From NCBI RefSeq assembly GCF_000799715.1, contig NZ_JUHG01000016.1:124001-188000 (forward strand): 64,000 nt of DNA. Reading direction: 5' to 3'. The notes below the pieces were generated by a model. The model was not told where the DNA came from. It was given only the letters and a program-made list of their open reading frames with translations, and did no database searches. Shown in pieces: positions 25,978 through 33,478 of this stretch; position 1 is the first letter of the stretch; every line of letters starts with the position of its first letter. Source of the DNA: Martinezella rhizogenes (lineage in GTDB: Bacteria; Pseudomonadota; Alphaproteobacteria; Rhizobiales; Rhizobiaceae). The translations under genes and the position numbers were made by a program.

Positions 25978-26391
25978 CTATGCGCGCCGGTAATGAGCGA
26001 GACTTAAATAGCGCTTTCGCGGCCCTTCAACGTGCCACATCTCAGCCCAGGCGTCCGGCCCGCGAAAGAAAAGGCGGCCCCGATAGAGATCCGGACCACA
26101 TTGATGGATGACACGCTGCGATGCACCGTCGCCGATACGGATGAATTCGGTGAGGTCGGGGAAAGAAACGATGAGACGCTCGGCCTTGCAGCCCAGCCTG
26201 TAGGTGCGGCTACTCCTGAGCATCGCGTGATCGCTCGTGGTGTCGCCATGTTCCTCGAACTGGACAGGCGTCACCAACGCCTGTCCTTCAAAGGTTATCA
26301 GGGTCGCGTTGAGGCGGTCGATGATCCGCCGCTTCACGTCCCATGTGCCGAGATAGCGTTCCAGCCGCTCACTCGCCGCGGCCTGCATCAT
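25978..26391 (-). CDS. DUF6314-like hypothetical protein
   Basis: This 137-aa soluble protein begins with a Met-Met pair and contains ERYLGTWDVKRRIIDRLNA, SRTYRLGCKAERLIVSFPDL and a C-terminal LFFRGPDAWAEMWHVEGPRK with RYLSLAHYRR. The pattern of regularly spaced Trp and Gly residues in predicted beta strands suggests a small lipocalin-like barrel, and it resembles the DUF6314 family; the function is unknown. Its ATG directly follows the msrA stop, so it is co-transcribed and probably coupled with the methionine sulfoxide reductases, which hints at a role in oxidative or redox stress. Confidence 0.6.
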   Translation of the reverse strand: MMQAAASERLERYLGTWDVKRRIIDRLNATLITFEGQALVTPVQFEEHGDTTSDHAMLRSSRTYRLGCKAERLIVSFPDLTEFIRIGDGASQRVIHQCGPDLYRGRLFFRGPDAWAEMWHVEGPRKRYLSLAHYRRA

Positions 26392-26919
26392 TCAGGACGC
26401 CGCGCGCTGCGTTGCGTCGGCTTGCCTGACAGGAAGCTTCCAGCCCGGCCGGACAAAGTGGCAGGTGTAGCCGTTCGGGATACGCTCAAGATAATCCTGA
26501 TGTTCAGGCTCGGCTTCCCAGAAGTCGCTCACCGGCACCACTTCGGTGACGACCTTGCCCGGCCAGAGACCGGAAGCGTCGACATCGGCGATCGTGTCCA
26601 GGGCGACCCGCTTCTGCTCGTCGCTGGTATAGAAGATCGCCGAGCGATAGCTCGCGCCGACATCATTGCCCTGACGGTTGCGCGTGCTCGGATCATGGAT
26701 CTGGAAGAAGAATTCCAAGAGATCGCGATAGCTGATCTTCTCGGGATCGAAGACGATCTCGATCGCTTCCGCATGGGTGCCGTGATTGCGATAGGTCGCG
26801 TTGCGAACCTCGCCACCGGTATAACCGACGCGGGTCGAGATGACGCCCTTGTAGCGGCGGATGAGATCCTGCATGCCCCAGAAACAACCGCCGGCGAGAA
26901 CTGCACGTTCCGTAGTCAT
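26392..26919 (-). CDS. msrA: peptide methionine (S)-S-oxide reductase
   Basis: This 175-aa enzyme reduces the S epimer of methionine sulfoxide in proteins. The catalytic motif is AVLAGGCFWGMQDLIRRYKG, followed by STRVGYTGG, HAEAIEIVFDP and AIFYTSDEQK as in the family. The length is standard. Its start overlaps the msrB stop by four bases and its stop touches the next gene, giving the order msrB-msrA-DUF6314. Confidence 0.95.
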   Translation of the reverse strand: MTTERAVLAGGCFWGMQDLIRRYKGVISTRVGYTGGEVRNATYRNHGTHAEAIEIVFDPEKISYRDLLEFFFQIHDPSTRNRQGNDVGASYRSAIFYTSDEQKRVALDTIADVDASGLWPGKVVTEVVPVSDFWEAEPEHQDYLERIPNGYTCHFVRPGWKLPVRQADATQRAAS

Positions 26920-27365
26920 CGGATATCCTCCACTTGGTCGAGATAGGCGTCGTAGCCTTCGGCTTCCATGCGATCACGATGCACGAAGCGAAGCGAGGCG
27001 GAGTTGATGCAATAGCGCAGACCACCGCGATCCTGCGGCCCGTCGGGAAAAACGTGACCCAGATGGCTGTCGCCGTGCAGCGAACGGACTTCCACGCGCA
27101 GCATGCCATGCGACAGGTCGGTGAGTTCGTTGACGTTGGCGGTCTCGATCGGCTTGGTGAAGCTCGGCCAGCCGCAGCCGGAATCAAACTTGTCGGAAGA
27201 TGCAAACAGCGGCTCGCCCGATACGATATCGACATAGATGCCCGGCTGTTTGTTGTCGAGATGTTCCCCCGTGCCGGGGCGCTCCGTGCCGCTTTGCTGC
27301 GTGACGCGATACTGTTCGGGAGACAGCTTCGCAATGGCCTCGGAGGTCTTGCTGTAATTCCGCAT
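26916..27365 (-). CDS. msrB: peptide methionine (R)-S-oxide reductase
   Basis: This 149-aa enzyme reduces the R epimer. Family blocks are GIYVDIVSGEPLFASSDKFD, SGCGWPSFTKPI, DSHLGHVFPDGP and GLRYCINSASLRF, the last holding the catalytic cysteine. The two zinc-binding CxxC motifs of zinc-type MsrB are absent (EPLFASSDKF in place of the first), so it is the non-zinc form. ATG 27365 (MRNYSKTSEAIAKLSPEQYR) is preferred over an upstream start nine codons earlier because of homologue starts. Confidence 0.93.
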   Translation of the reverse strand: MRNYSKTSEAIAKLSPEQYRVTQQSGTERPGTGEHLDNKQPGIYVDIVSGEPLFASSDKFDSGCGWPSFTKPIETANVNELTDLSHGMLRVEVRSLHGDSHLGHVFPDGPQDRGGLRYCINSASLRFVHRDRMEAEGYDAYLDQVEDIR

Positions 27366-27553
27366 TCTTGTTCTCCTTGCTCTTGGACGCATACCTCAAG
27401 CTTCACCAGTCATTACGGGAGAATGCCGGACATCGTTACAGACGTTAAGCTCAATAAGCGTCGCGGGAGTGGTTGCGACGGAAATATAGGTATGGGGCGG
27501 TCGATTTGCCATATCGCACACGACGGCGTGATGTGCCGAGCAGTGACTGGCCG

Positions 27554-28051
27554 TCACTCATCCCAGTCGCAGGCAGCGGTGTAAATTGCCGAGAGCGCCT
27601 CGATGCCGGCCTGGTCATCCTTGTCAAAACGGCCGGGAAGCGGGCTGTCGAGATCGATGACGCCGAAAACAAGACCATCGCGGAACAAGGGAACCACCAG
27701 TTCCGAGCGAGACGCGGCATCGCAGGCAATATGCCCGGGAAAGGCATGCACATCCTCGACGAGGATCGACTGTTCCTTCTCGATCGCCGTGCCGCAGACG
27801 CCGCGCCCGACAGCGATGCGGACGCAGGCCGGCTTGCCCTGGAACGGCCCGAGCACCAGCTCGTCGTCCGACTGCAGGAAATAGAAGCCGGCCCAGTTGA
27901 GGTCCGGCAGCATCTGGAAGATCAGCGCCGAGGTATTGGCGGCATTGGCGATCGGATCGGCCTCGCCGTCAAGCAGCGCCTGCAGCTGGCCTGCCAGCTC
28001 ACGGTAGAATTCGGGCTTGCTGCCGTGCCGGATCGTCTGTTCTTCAAACAT
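27554..28051 (-). CDS. msrC: free methionine-(R)-sulfoxide reductase (GAF domain)
   Basis: This 165-aa single-GAF protein of the YebR/fRMsr type reduces the R-sulfoxide of free methionine. The diagnostic line is NWAGFYFLQSDDELVLGPFQ, KPACVRIAVGRGVCGTA and VEDVHAFPGHIACDAASRSE, which contains the three redox cysteines (C in PACV, GVCG and IACD). It lies 190 bases upstream of msrB on the same strand, completing a set of three methionine sulfoxide reductases within 1.7 kb; whether they share a transcript is not clear. Confidence 0.88.
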   Translation of the reverse strand: MFEEQTIRHGSKPEFYRELAGQLQALLDGEADPIANAANTSALIFQMLPDLNWAGFYFLQSDDELVLGPFQGKPACVRIAVGRGVCGTAIEKEQSILVEDVHAFPGHIACDAASRSELVVPLFRDGLVFGVIDLDSPLPGRFDKDDQAGIEALSAIYTAACDWDE

Positions 28052-28096
28052 AGCGTTCGTCTTTCGATTGCGCCGCCGCCGGCGGGATTATTGCCG

Positions 28097-28879
28097 TCAG
28101 TCCTTCTCATCGGGCGGGCATGGCCAGGAGCCAGGCGCCCTCAATCCAGGAGGCAGTATGGTCGTCTGGTCGCCGCAGGCCAAATTGACCTGGGTCTGGA
28201 CCAGACCGGTTGCCGCCGACAGGTCTATCCCCTCGATGCGGGTCAGATACAGGAAGGCACCACCGAAGGTGACCGGCCCCTGGATGGTCGCGCCGTTCAA
28301 GGTGGCGCGGGAAAGATTGGCGAAGGAGAAATTGACGCCCGTCAGCACCGCCTTGTCGAAATCGGCGCGGCCGAGCTCAGCCTTCTGAAAATCGACATTC
28401 GCGAGCTGCGCACCGCTGAATTCAGCGCGCTGCAGCTCGGCATTGGCAAAGATGGCGCCATTGGCGACGACATTGCTGAAATTCGAGCGATAGGCTTCGA
28501 TCTTGGCGAAATTCGCCCCCTCGGTGCGCGCGTTCTTCAGCCAGGTCCGCACCAGCGTTGCCTTCTCCAGATTGGCCGAGGTGAGATTGGCGTCACTGAG
28601 ATCGGTGCTGTCGAAATGAGCACCGGCAAGATTGGCGCCATGCAGATCGCTGCCCGGCAGCATGATGTTGGTCTTGCTGCATGCGCTCCAGTCTATGCCG
28701 GGTGCCGCGACCACATTGTCGCAATCGCCGGCGAAGGCGGATTGCCCGGCTCCCGAAGCAAGCAGGAGCGCCACTACGGAGGTGCTTGCGAGACGACCAA
28801 GGGCGGCACCGCCAATATTCCGGCCCTGCCGGAATTCCGCTCCAGCCTGCCAGGCCAGTCTTTCAAAAAGGCTGCTCAT
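28097..28879 (-). CDS. exported pentapeptide-repeat protein
   Basis: The protein has 260 aa. After a 30-residue N-terminus comes a signal peptide (ASTSVVALLLASGAGQSAFA, then GD). From about residue 60 to 230 there are A(N/D)LxX pentapeptide repeats (DLHGANLAGAHF, DLSDANLTSANLEKATL, AELQRAEFSGAQLANVDF, NFSFANLSRATLNGATI), which fold as a right-handed quadrilateral beta helix. A cysteine pair lies near each end (CSKTN, ACGDQ). The function of secreted members is unknown. ATG 28879 has GGAGCGACGAG before it; longer starts at 28903 or 29140 are less likely. Confidence 0.75.
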   Translation of the reverse strand: MSSLFERLAWQAGAEFRQGRNIGGAALGRLASTSVVALLLASGAGQSAFAGDCDNVVAAPGIDWSACSKTNIMLPGSDLHGANLAGAHFDSTDLSDANLTSANLEKATLVRTWLKNARTEGANFAKIEAYRSNFSNVVANGAIFANAELQRAEFSGAQLANVDFQKAELGRADFDKAVLTGVNFSFANLSRATLNGATIQGPVTFGGAFLYLTRIEGIDLSAATGLVQTQVNLACGDQTTILPPGLRAPGSWPCPPDEKD

Positions 28880-29103
28880 CTCGTCGCTCCGCTCCGCAAC
28901 CATTGGCCCATCCTTGACATCGAGTCGGATGCGCTCATCCTCCCCTTGTATATGGTGCCGCGAGCGACAAAAAGAGCCTTGGCCGCAAAAGGATATTCCG
29001 AAGCGGATGAAGGGCTTGGCGTAGAGGCATGACGGGATGCGGATATGGCGACCAGCTACCGGACGCGGGTCAAATTTTCGGGAAAAGATCGGGAATTTAG
29101 AGC

Positions 29104-29180
29104 TGGTCGGAGTGGAGTGATTCGAACACTCGACCCCCACGTCCCGAACGTGGTGCGCTACCAGACTGCGCTACACTCCG
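29104..29180 (-). tRNA. tRNA-Pro (CGG)
   Basis: Read on the minus strand from 29180: acceptor CGGAGTG pairing with CACTCCG, D-arm GCGC region, anticodon stem CCACG/CGTGG around loop TTCGGGA (anticodon CGG), T-loop TTCGAAT, discriminator A and encoded CCA (29104-29106). This is 77 nt with all canonical features. Confidence 0.95.
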
Positions 29181-29485
29181 TGACCAGCGGCGCTTCTATA
29201 GACCAGCCATTTTTGATGTACAAGCACCAAATTCAAAAAAACCATTTGTTTCCTGACGAAAAGATTACAGAGGCAATTGCCTGGAAAATCGGCAGGAAAA
29301 ACAGGCGGCGAACAGAGCAAAGTGCATAAGACGCAACACTTTCGTCAAAATCCCACTTGTACACGCGGATGGGAATTTTCTTTTGCCGGCTTTGGCGCTA
29401 AAGCCCTTAGCGGGACAGGTGGAAATGTCGTGGGACAGCGGCGTTTCCGCAACCGAATGCGAGACAGAAGCTCAAGGACGAAACG
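29181..29485. other. intergenic region between tRNA-Pro and a lipoprotein gene
   Basis: About 300 bases without a convincing gene. A small hairpin GGCTTT / AAAGCC lies at 29388-29405. The region contains A-rich stretches near 29230-29265; otherwise nothing identifiable is seen. Confidence 0.4.
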
Positions 29486-29890
29486 ATGAATATCCGCATG
29501 ATCACCGCGGCGGGACTGTTGCTGGCACTGGCCGGCTGCGCCAGCACGACCACGACACCAATTCTCCCGGCGCTTGTAAGCAACCCGGTTCAGGACCGCT
29601 GGGAAGGCCAGTCGGCCGGGCGCTTCTTCGCCTCCTACGGCCCGCCGATCTCGGACCGCGACGATAGCGGCAACCGCGTCTACACCTGGCGGGGCGGCTA
29701 CAAGACCATCACCATCGCGGCCAAGGACGGGAAGAAGGGCGGCAAGCGTTATCTCAGCTGCAAGGCCGATATCGTCACCAGCCAGAGCTACGTCATCCGC
29801 TCGGTCCGCATCCTCGGCGACCAGCCCGGCACCAGCGGCTCTTCCTACTGCGCCGAACTGCTGGCACCGCCGCCGGCAAAGGCGAGCTAA
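29486..29890 (+). CDS. lipoprotein of unknown function
   Basis: This encodes 134 aa with a lipoprotein signal MNIRMITAAGLLLALAGCAS (lipobox LAGC, cysteine 18). The mature part has DRWEGQSAGRFFASYGPPIS and GNRVYTWRGGYKTI, a pattern shared by small envelope lipoproteins in rhizobia, and two further cysteines (LSCKAD, SYCAEL) that could form a disulfide. No function can be assigned. Start ATG 29486 follows AAGGACGAAACG. A clear terminator follows at 29923, so it is monocistronic. Confidence 0.7.
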   Translation: MNIRMITAAGLLLALAGCASTTTTPILPALVSNPVQDRWEGQSAGRFFASYGPPISDRDDSGNRVYTWRGGYKTITIAAKDGKKGGKRYLSCKADIVTSQSYVIRSVRILGDQPGTSGSSYCAELLAPPPAKAS

Positions 29891-29922
29891 GTCTCACGGA
29901 ATATCGGGGACGAAGATTTTGC

Positions 29923-29953
29923 AGGCGGCTCGAAGGGGCCGCCTGTCTTTTTA
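29923..29953 (+). terminator. terminator after the lipoprotein gene
   Basis: AGGCGGC (29923-29929) and GCCGCCT (29938-29944) with an eight-base loop, followed by GTCTTTTTA. Confidence 0.75.
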
Positions 29954-30058
29954 TCAGAGGGCGCTTCAGCCTTCCGACATCAATGGGCGGCGGCCAGCTG
30001 ATGACCAGATAACGGAATAAGTGTCCTCGCTGTTCAAACTACGCGTAAGGGTCCTGCG

Positions 30059-30084
30059 GCCCGCTTGTAGCCCGAGCGGGCTTT
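30059..30084 (+). terminator. second hairpin with short T-run in the 29.9-30.2 kb gap
   Basis: GCCCGCT (30059-30065) / AGCGGGC (30075-30081) followed by TTTCT. It has no gene immediately upstream. The rest of 29954-30201 shows no gene. Confidence 0.45.
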
Positions 30085-30201
30085 CTAGTGCGTGCTGATT
30101 TGCTAATGTCTTTGAGACCATCTGTTTTCGTTTCCCGAAGACCGCCGTTAGGCTAATAATCCGAGCGCGACCTTAAGCGAAGCCTAAAGCCAGTTCGACA
30201 G

Positions 30202-31464
30202 ATGACTTCTTCGGCAATAGAAAAGCTAATCCCCTACCTCCGCAGTGGAGATCGCATACCGCATCGCGTTGTTCTCGATGCGCTTAACGAAGCGAGCGAT
30301 GGCCGTCGTGGCGACGCGGAGCGCCGGGTCGCTAGAGAAATCTCGACGGAAGCAGGGGACTATCTTCCGGGGTTTCATCTTCTGGATTTTATTAGCGCCA
30401 AATTGAGCGACGATGACTGCCTTCGGGCCGTCGTCGAACGCAAGGTTATCATCGCCAGAATGGAGGACTTGCTTCCGGCAGTCTTCGGTTTTCTAGGGGA
30501 GATGGAAGCACGCGCGGTAAGTTCCGTTGTCGAACAAGTCTTTGATTGCTCTATAGGATACCAATACATACAGCGCGCCGCCTACTCGTCGCAGCAGCGA
30601 AAGGTTATCCTAAATGATGTTCATGCGCTGGTGGGCCTTCTCAACCAAATCGAACCGCTGCTTGAGCGATCAGGATGGCATGTCAGAGGGGAATATGAAG
30701 AACACAAAAGAGCAATGGCGCGCATCCACTCGCGTGATACATCTGATTTGGCCAGCTTCGACGAGCTTCGGAAAGAGATAAAAGGTCTGCGACTAGCAGC
30801 TGAGGTCGCCCTCGTTCGCGACTCAATTGGCGACGAACCGTTCTTGGTGGGCGACAACAAAGCCCGAACGCACATCGTTGAGTTCGCCTACAATCTGTCT
30901 TTGCGCTTTGGCCAACCTAGCTTCGTCACAACTCCAGGCTCTGACTTCTCCAACTTGTGCAGCCTCCTCATCGAACTGGCCACAGGCGTACAAGATGAGA
31001 GCTTGGCCGGTGCGATAAACCGATTTGCCCGAAGCGAATTGAAGGCGCGGATAGATCGAGAGGAGATAGAATTTCGTGATGAGGAGAGCGACGAGGGCAT
31101 CGCACGAAGGGAGGCCGACAACTTTGCGCACATCAAAGGAAGCCTCCTGTCGCTGGATGCATCCAAGGAGCTTTGGCTTCGTATCCTTGCGTCGCGCTCG
31201 TGGGACACGTTTTCTGAGGAGCAGATAGCGCTCCGGCTGTCCGATATTAGAAATGAACGCGAAATCGCAGAGAAAACGCAGGGACCGCATTTGGTTTGGG
31301 CAAGCCAGATGAGCCCAGCAGTGCACGAGCAGTATCGACAAGAAATAGAAGATCACGAACGGACCATGTTGCGGCTGGCGATCGAACTTGGCCTACTGAC
31401 GCGCGCGCAGCGCGCTCAACATTCTTTCGGAGAAAATCAAGAAAGTGGGTCAACACAGCCCTGA
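30202..31464 (+). CDS. hypothetical protein of a small accessory patch
   Basis: This 420-aa protein is not recognised. It is soluble, strongly charged, rich in Glu, Arg and Leu, and appears mostly alpha-helical, with an amphipathic central part (SFDELRKEIKGLRLAAEVAL), an acidic stretch IDREEIEFRDEESDEGIARR, and a C-terminal helix EQYRQEIEDHERTMLRLAIE. No transmembrane segment, signal peptide or catalytic motif is seen. Codons such as AAA, CTA and TAT are more frequent than in the surrounding core genes. It lies between a lipoprotein gene and a tRNA-like gene plus an IS remnant, so it is probably acquired. ATG 30202 is the first start in frame; no strong ribosome site is visible. Confidence 0.6.
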   Translation: MTSSAIEKLIPYLRSGDRIPHRVVLDALNEASDGRRGDAERRVAREISTEAGDYLPGFHLLDFISAKLSDDDCLRAVVERKVIIARMEDLLPAVFGFLGEMEARAVSSVVEQVFDCSIGYQYIQRAAYSSQQRKVILNDVHALVGLLNQIEPLLERSGWHVRGEYEEHKRAMARIHSRDTSDLASFDELRKEIKGLRLAAEVALVRDSIGDEPFLVGDNKARTHIVEFAYNLSLRFGQPSFVTTPGSDFSNLCSLLIELATGVQDESLAGAINRFARSELKARIDREEIEFRDEESDEGIARREADNFAHIKGSLLSLDASKELWLRILASRSWDTFSEEQIALRLSDIRNEREIAEKTQGPHLVWASQMSPAVHEQYRQEIEDHERTMLRLAIELGLLTRAQRAQHSFGENQESGSTQP

Positions 31465-31501
31465 CCGATTTTCCTAAAGAGATGTCAGGCTGTCATGGCC
31501 G

Positions 31502-31591
31502 CGCAGCGTAGCTCAATGGATAGAGTACTCGCTTTCTACATCTGAACTATCGGATGGGCGGGAAGATGTGGGTTCAAGTCCCGCCGCTGCA
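31502..31591 (+). tRNA. tRNA-Arg(TCT)-like gene with enlarged anticodon loop
   Basis: Acceptor CGCAGCG (31502-31508) pairs with CGCTGCA (31585-31591) at six of seven positions; then TA, a D-arm GCTC/GAGT (31511-31526), anticodon stem CTCGC (31528-31532) / GCGGG (31558-31562), variable loop AAGAT and T-arm GTGGG-TTCAAGT-CCCGC (31568-31584). The anticodon loop is 25 nt instead of 7: it begins TTTCTA (anticodon TCT) and is followed by an extra 18 nt that can form CATC/GATG (31539-31542 and 31553-31556). There is no encoded CCA. It could be an intron-bearing tRNA, a decayed tRNA, or an integration-site relic. Confidence 0.5.
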
Positions 31592-31610
31592 TCACATACG
31601 CTTCTTAATT

Positions 31611-31912
31611 CAATCGCGAAGCCCCCCTTCAAACGCGCGCCACGGTATCACGGCTTGCCGGAGCTCGACTATCCGTTCCACGACCAGACCGTGACCGTCA
31701 CAACATGCGGCCGCATCTGCTACAAGCGAAAGAAGATCAATCTCAGCCTGGTCTTCGCCGGGTAGGCCGTCGGAATCAAATAGGTCGAAGACCATATCTG
31801 GCTCGCAAGCTTCATGGATTACGATCTGGGATACTTCGACGACGAGACATGCAGGCTCGAACCACTGCAGAACCCTTTCGGCTCAAAAGTGTTACTTATG
31901 TCTCAGGAATAA
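31611..31912 (+). pseudogene. IS481-type transposase C-terminal remnant
   Basis: The frame reads GLPELDYPFHDQTVTVTTCG, RICYKRKKINLSLVFAG, stop, AVGIK, stop, then VEDHIWLASFMDYDLGYFDD and ETCRLEPLQNPFG to TAA 31910. This is the characteristic tail of IS481/integrase-core transposases, lacking the N-terminal HTH and the DDE core, with in-frame TAG codons at 31763 and 31781. It abuts the tRNA-like gene and ends about 40 bases before tRNA-Gln. Mobile-element decay is evident; the element's left end is not found. Confidence 0.7.
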
Positions 31913-31952
31913 ACCGTAACCCATGTGTCCAGAACGGACCCCTGAAGAGCCT

Positions 31953-32026
31953 TGGCTGGGGCGCCTGGATTCGAACCAGGGATGGCGGTACCAAAAACCA
32001 CTGCCTTACCGCTTGGCTACGCCCCA
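31953..32026 (-). tRNA. tRNA-Gln (TTG)
   Basis: Read from 32026 on the minus strand: acceptor TGGGGCG / CGCCCCA, D-arm with AGCCAAGCGGTAAGGC, anticodon loop TTTTGGT (anticodon TTG), T-loop TTCGAAT, discriminator G and encoded CCA. 74 nt, canonical. Confidence 0.95.
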
Positions 32027-32184
32027 CCAGAGTGACATGGCAACTATTCGCGCCAAATCACCGCCTGATTAGCAAAGGTCGCATCCGCTCACAATCATTA
32101 AGTTACGCGCGTGCGCATATTTTTATACGCTTCGGCGGTCGCTATGCTAGGTCTTGTCATCCCCAAATCCGGCCAGGAGATCCA

Positions 32185-32487
32185 ATGAGCCAGTATCGCG
32201 CCCGCCCGCCCGCTGTCCCGACAGTGCTTCTCGACGATGATGTCGTGCGGATTACGCGTTGGGATTTCGAGCCGGGCGCCGATACCGGCCATCATGTTCA
32301 TGGCCTCGGCTATGTCGTGGTGCCGATGACCGACTGCCAGTTCCTGCTGGAGGAGCCGAACGGAGAGAGGCGCGTCGACATTGCCAAGGGCGCGGCCTAC
32401 CGGCGGGAAGCCGGGGTCGAACATAATGTCGTCAATGCCGGCTCCGAGCCGATGTCCTTCATAGAGGTCGAATACAAGCAATCATGA
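32185..32487 (+). CDS. small cupin-domain protein
   Basis: This 100-aa single cupin has a metal-binding motif 1 in FEPGADTGHHVHGLGYVVVP and motif 2 near KGAAYRREAGVEHNVVNAG, so it probably binds a divalent metal. The substrate is unknown. ATG 32185 is supported by CAGGAG at 32174-32179. It overlaps the following metallo-hydrolase by four bases (ATGA), so the two are translationally coupled and likely act in one pathway. Confidence 0.8.
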   Translation: MSQYRARPPAVPTVLLDDDVVRITRWDFEPGADTGHHVHGLGYVVVPMTDCQFLLEEPNGERRVDIAKGAAYRREAGVEHNVVNAGSEPMSFIEVEYKQS

Positions 32488-33392
32488 GCAATCCAGACTT
32501 CGACCTTGCCTTCGAGGCCGCCTATGGCCGCGCCGTGCCGGTTGCGCCCGGCATCGAGCGGATGACGGTCAACAATCCCAGCGCGTTTACCTTTCACGGC
32601 ACCAACAGTTATATCGTCGGCCGCTCGTCGGTCGCAGTCATCGATCCCGGGCCGGAGAATGAGGAGCATTTTGCAGCCCTGATGGCGGCGTTGAAGGGGC
32701 GCGAGGTCACGCATATCTTCGTCAGCCACACCCATCGCGACCACTCTCCGCTCGCGAAGCGCCTAAAGGAAGCGACGGGAGCGCTGACGGTCGGCCAGGG
32801 GCCGCACCGCGCCGCGCGGCCGCTGCACGAGGGCGAGGTCAATCCCTTCGCCGAGAGTTCGGACATGGATTTCCGGCCGGACATCACGCTTGGTGACGGC
32901 GAAAGCGTCGCGGGGGACGGTTGGCAGCTGACCGCGCTTCTCACGCCCGGCCACACGGCCAACCACGCCTGTTTCGCGCTGGAGGGCAGCGGCATCGTCT
33001 TTTCCGCCGACCATGTCATGGCCTGGGCAACGACGATCGTCGCCCCACCCGATGGCTCCATGGCCGACTACATGGCCTCGCTCGAGCGGCTGCTTGCCCG
33101 CGACGACCGACTGTTTTTCCCCGGCCATGGCGGGCCAGTGAAGGAGCCAGCCTCCTTCATGCGTGGGCTCAGGACTCACAGGCGCATGCGCGAGCGCGCC
33201 GTGCTGGAGCGCATCAAGGCCGGCGATAGGCTGATCCCCGATATGGTAAAGGCCATCTACCGCGACACGGACCCGCGCCTGCATGGAGCGGCGGCCCTCT
33301 CGGTGCTGGCGCATCTGGAGGATCTGGTGGAAAAGGGCCAGGTGGAGACGGACGGGCCGCCGGCGCTGCTCGGGGCCTACAGGCCCACATAG
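32484..33392 (+). CDS. MBL-fold metallo-hydrolase
   Basis: This 302-aa metallo-beta-lactamase fold protein has the zinc motif FVSHTHRDHSPLAKRL (HxHxDH), TPGHTANHACFAL (second histidine), SADHVMAW (bridging aspartate) and FFPGHGGPV (last histidine). The C-terminal winged-helix-like part (VLERIKAGDRLIPDMVKAIY) is that of the LACTB2/glyoxalase-like subgroup. It hydrolyses an ester, thioester or nucleic acid phosphodiester; which cannot be told. It is coupled to the upstream cupin. Confidence 0.82.
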   Translation: MSNPDFDLAFEAAYGRAVPVAPGIERMTVNNPSAFTFHGTNSYIVGRSSVAVIDPGPENEEHFAALMAALKGREVTHIFVSHTHRDHSPLAKRLKEATGALTVGQGPHRAARPLHEGEVNPFAESSDMDFRPDITLGDGESVAGDGWQLTALLTPGHTANHACFALEGSGIVFSADHVMAWATTIVAPPDGSMADYMASLERLLARDDRLFFPGHGGPVKEPASFMRGLRTHRRMRERAVLERIKAGDRLIPDMVKAIYRDTDPRLHGAAALSVLAHLEDLVEKGQVETDGPPALLGAYRPT

Positions 33393-33421
33393 AGCGGTTA
33401 GCCGCCCTATGTCGTTGTTTT

Positions 33422-33469
33422 GCGAAATTCCGGACGGAAAACCGTTAGACACTTTTCCTGGAATTTCGC
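33422..33469. repeat. palindromic intergenic element between convergent genes
   Basis: GCGAAATTCC (33422-33431) and GGAATTTCGC (33460-33469) are perfect 10-bp arms around a 28-base centre containing ACCGTTAGACACTTTTCCTG. Such sequences recur between rhizobial genes. It may serve as a bidirectional terminator. Confidence 0.5.
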
Positions 33470-33478
33470 TGAACAACA

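Noticed and set aside
31502..31591. tmRNA tRNA-like domain
   Set aside because: A complete D-arm with consensus bases and an anticodon stem are present, which tmRNA lacks, and no tag frame is nearby.
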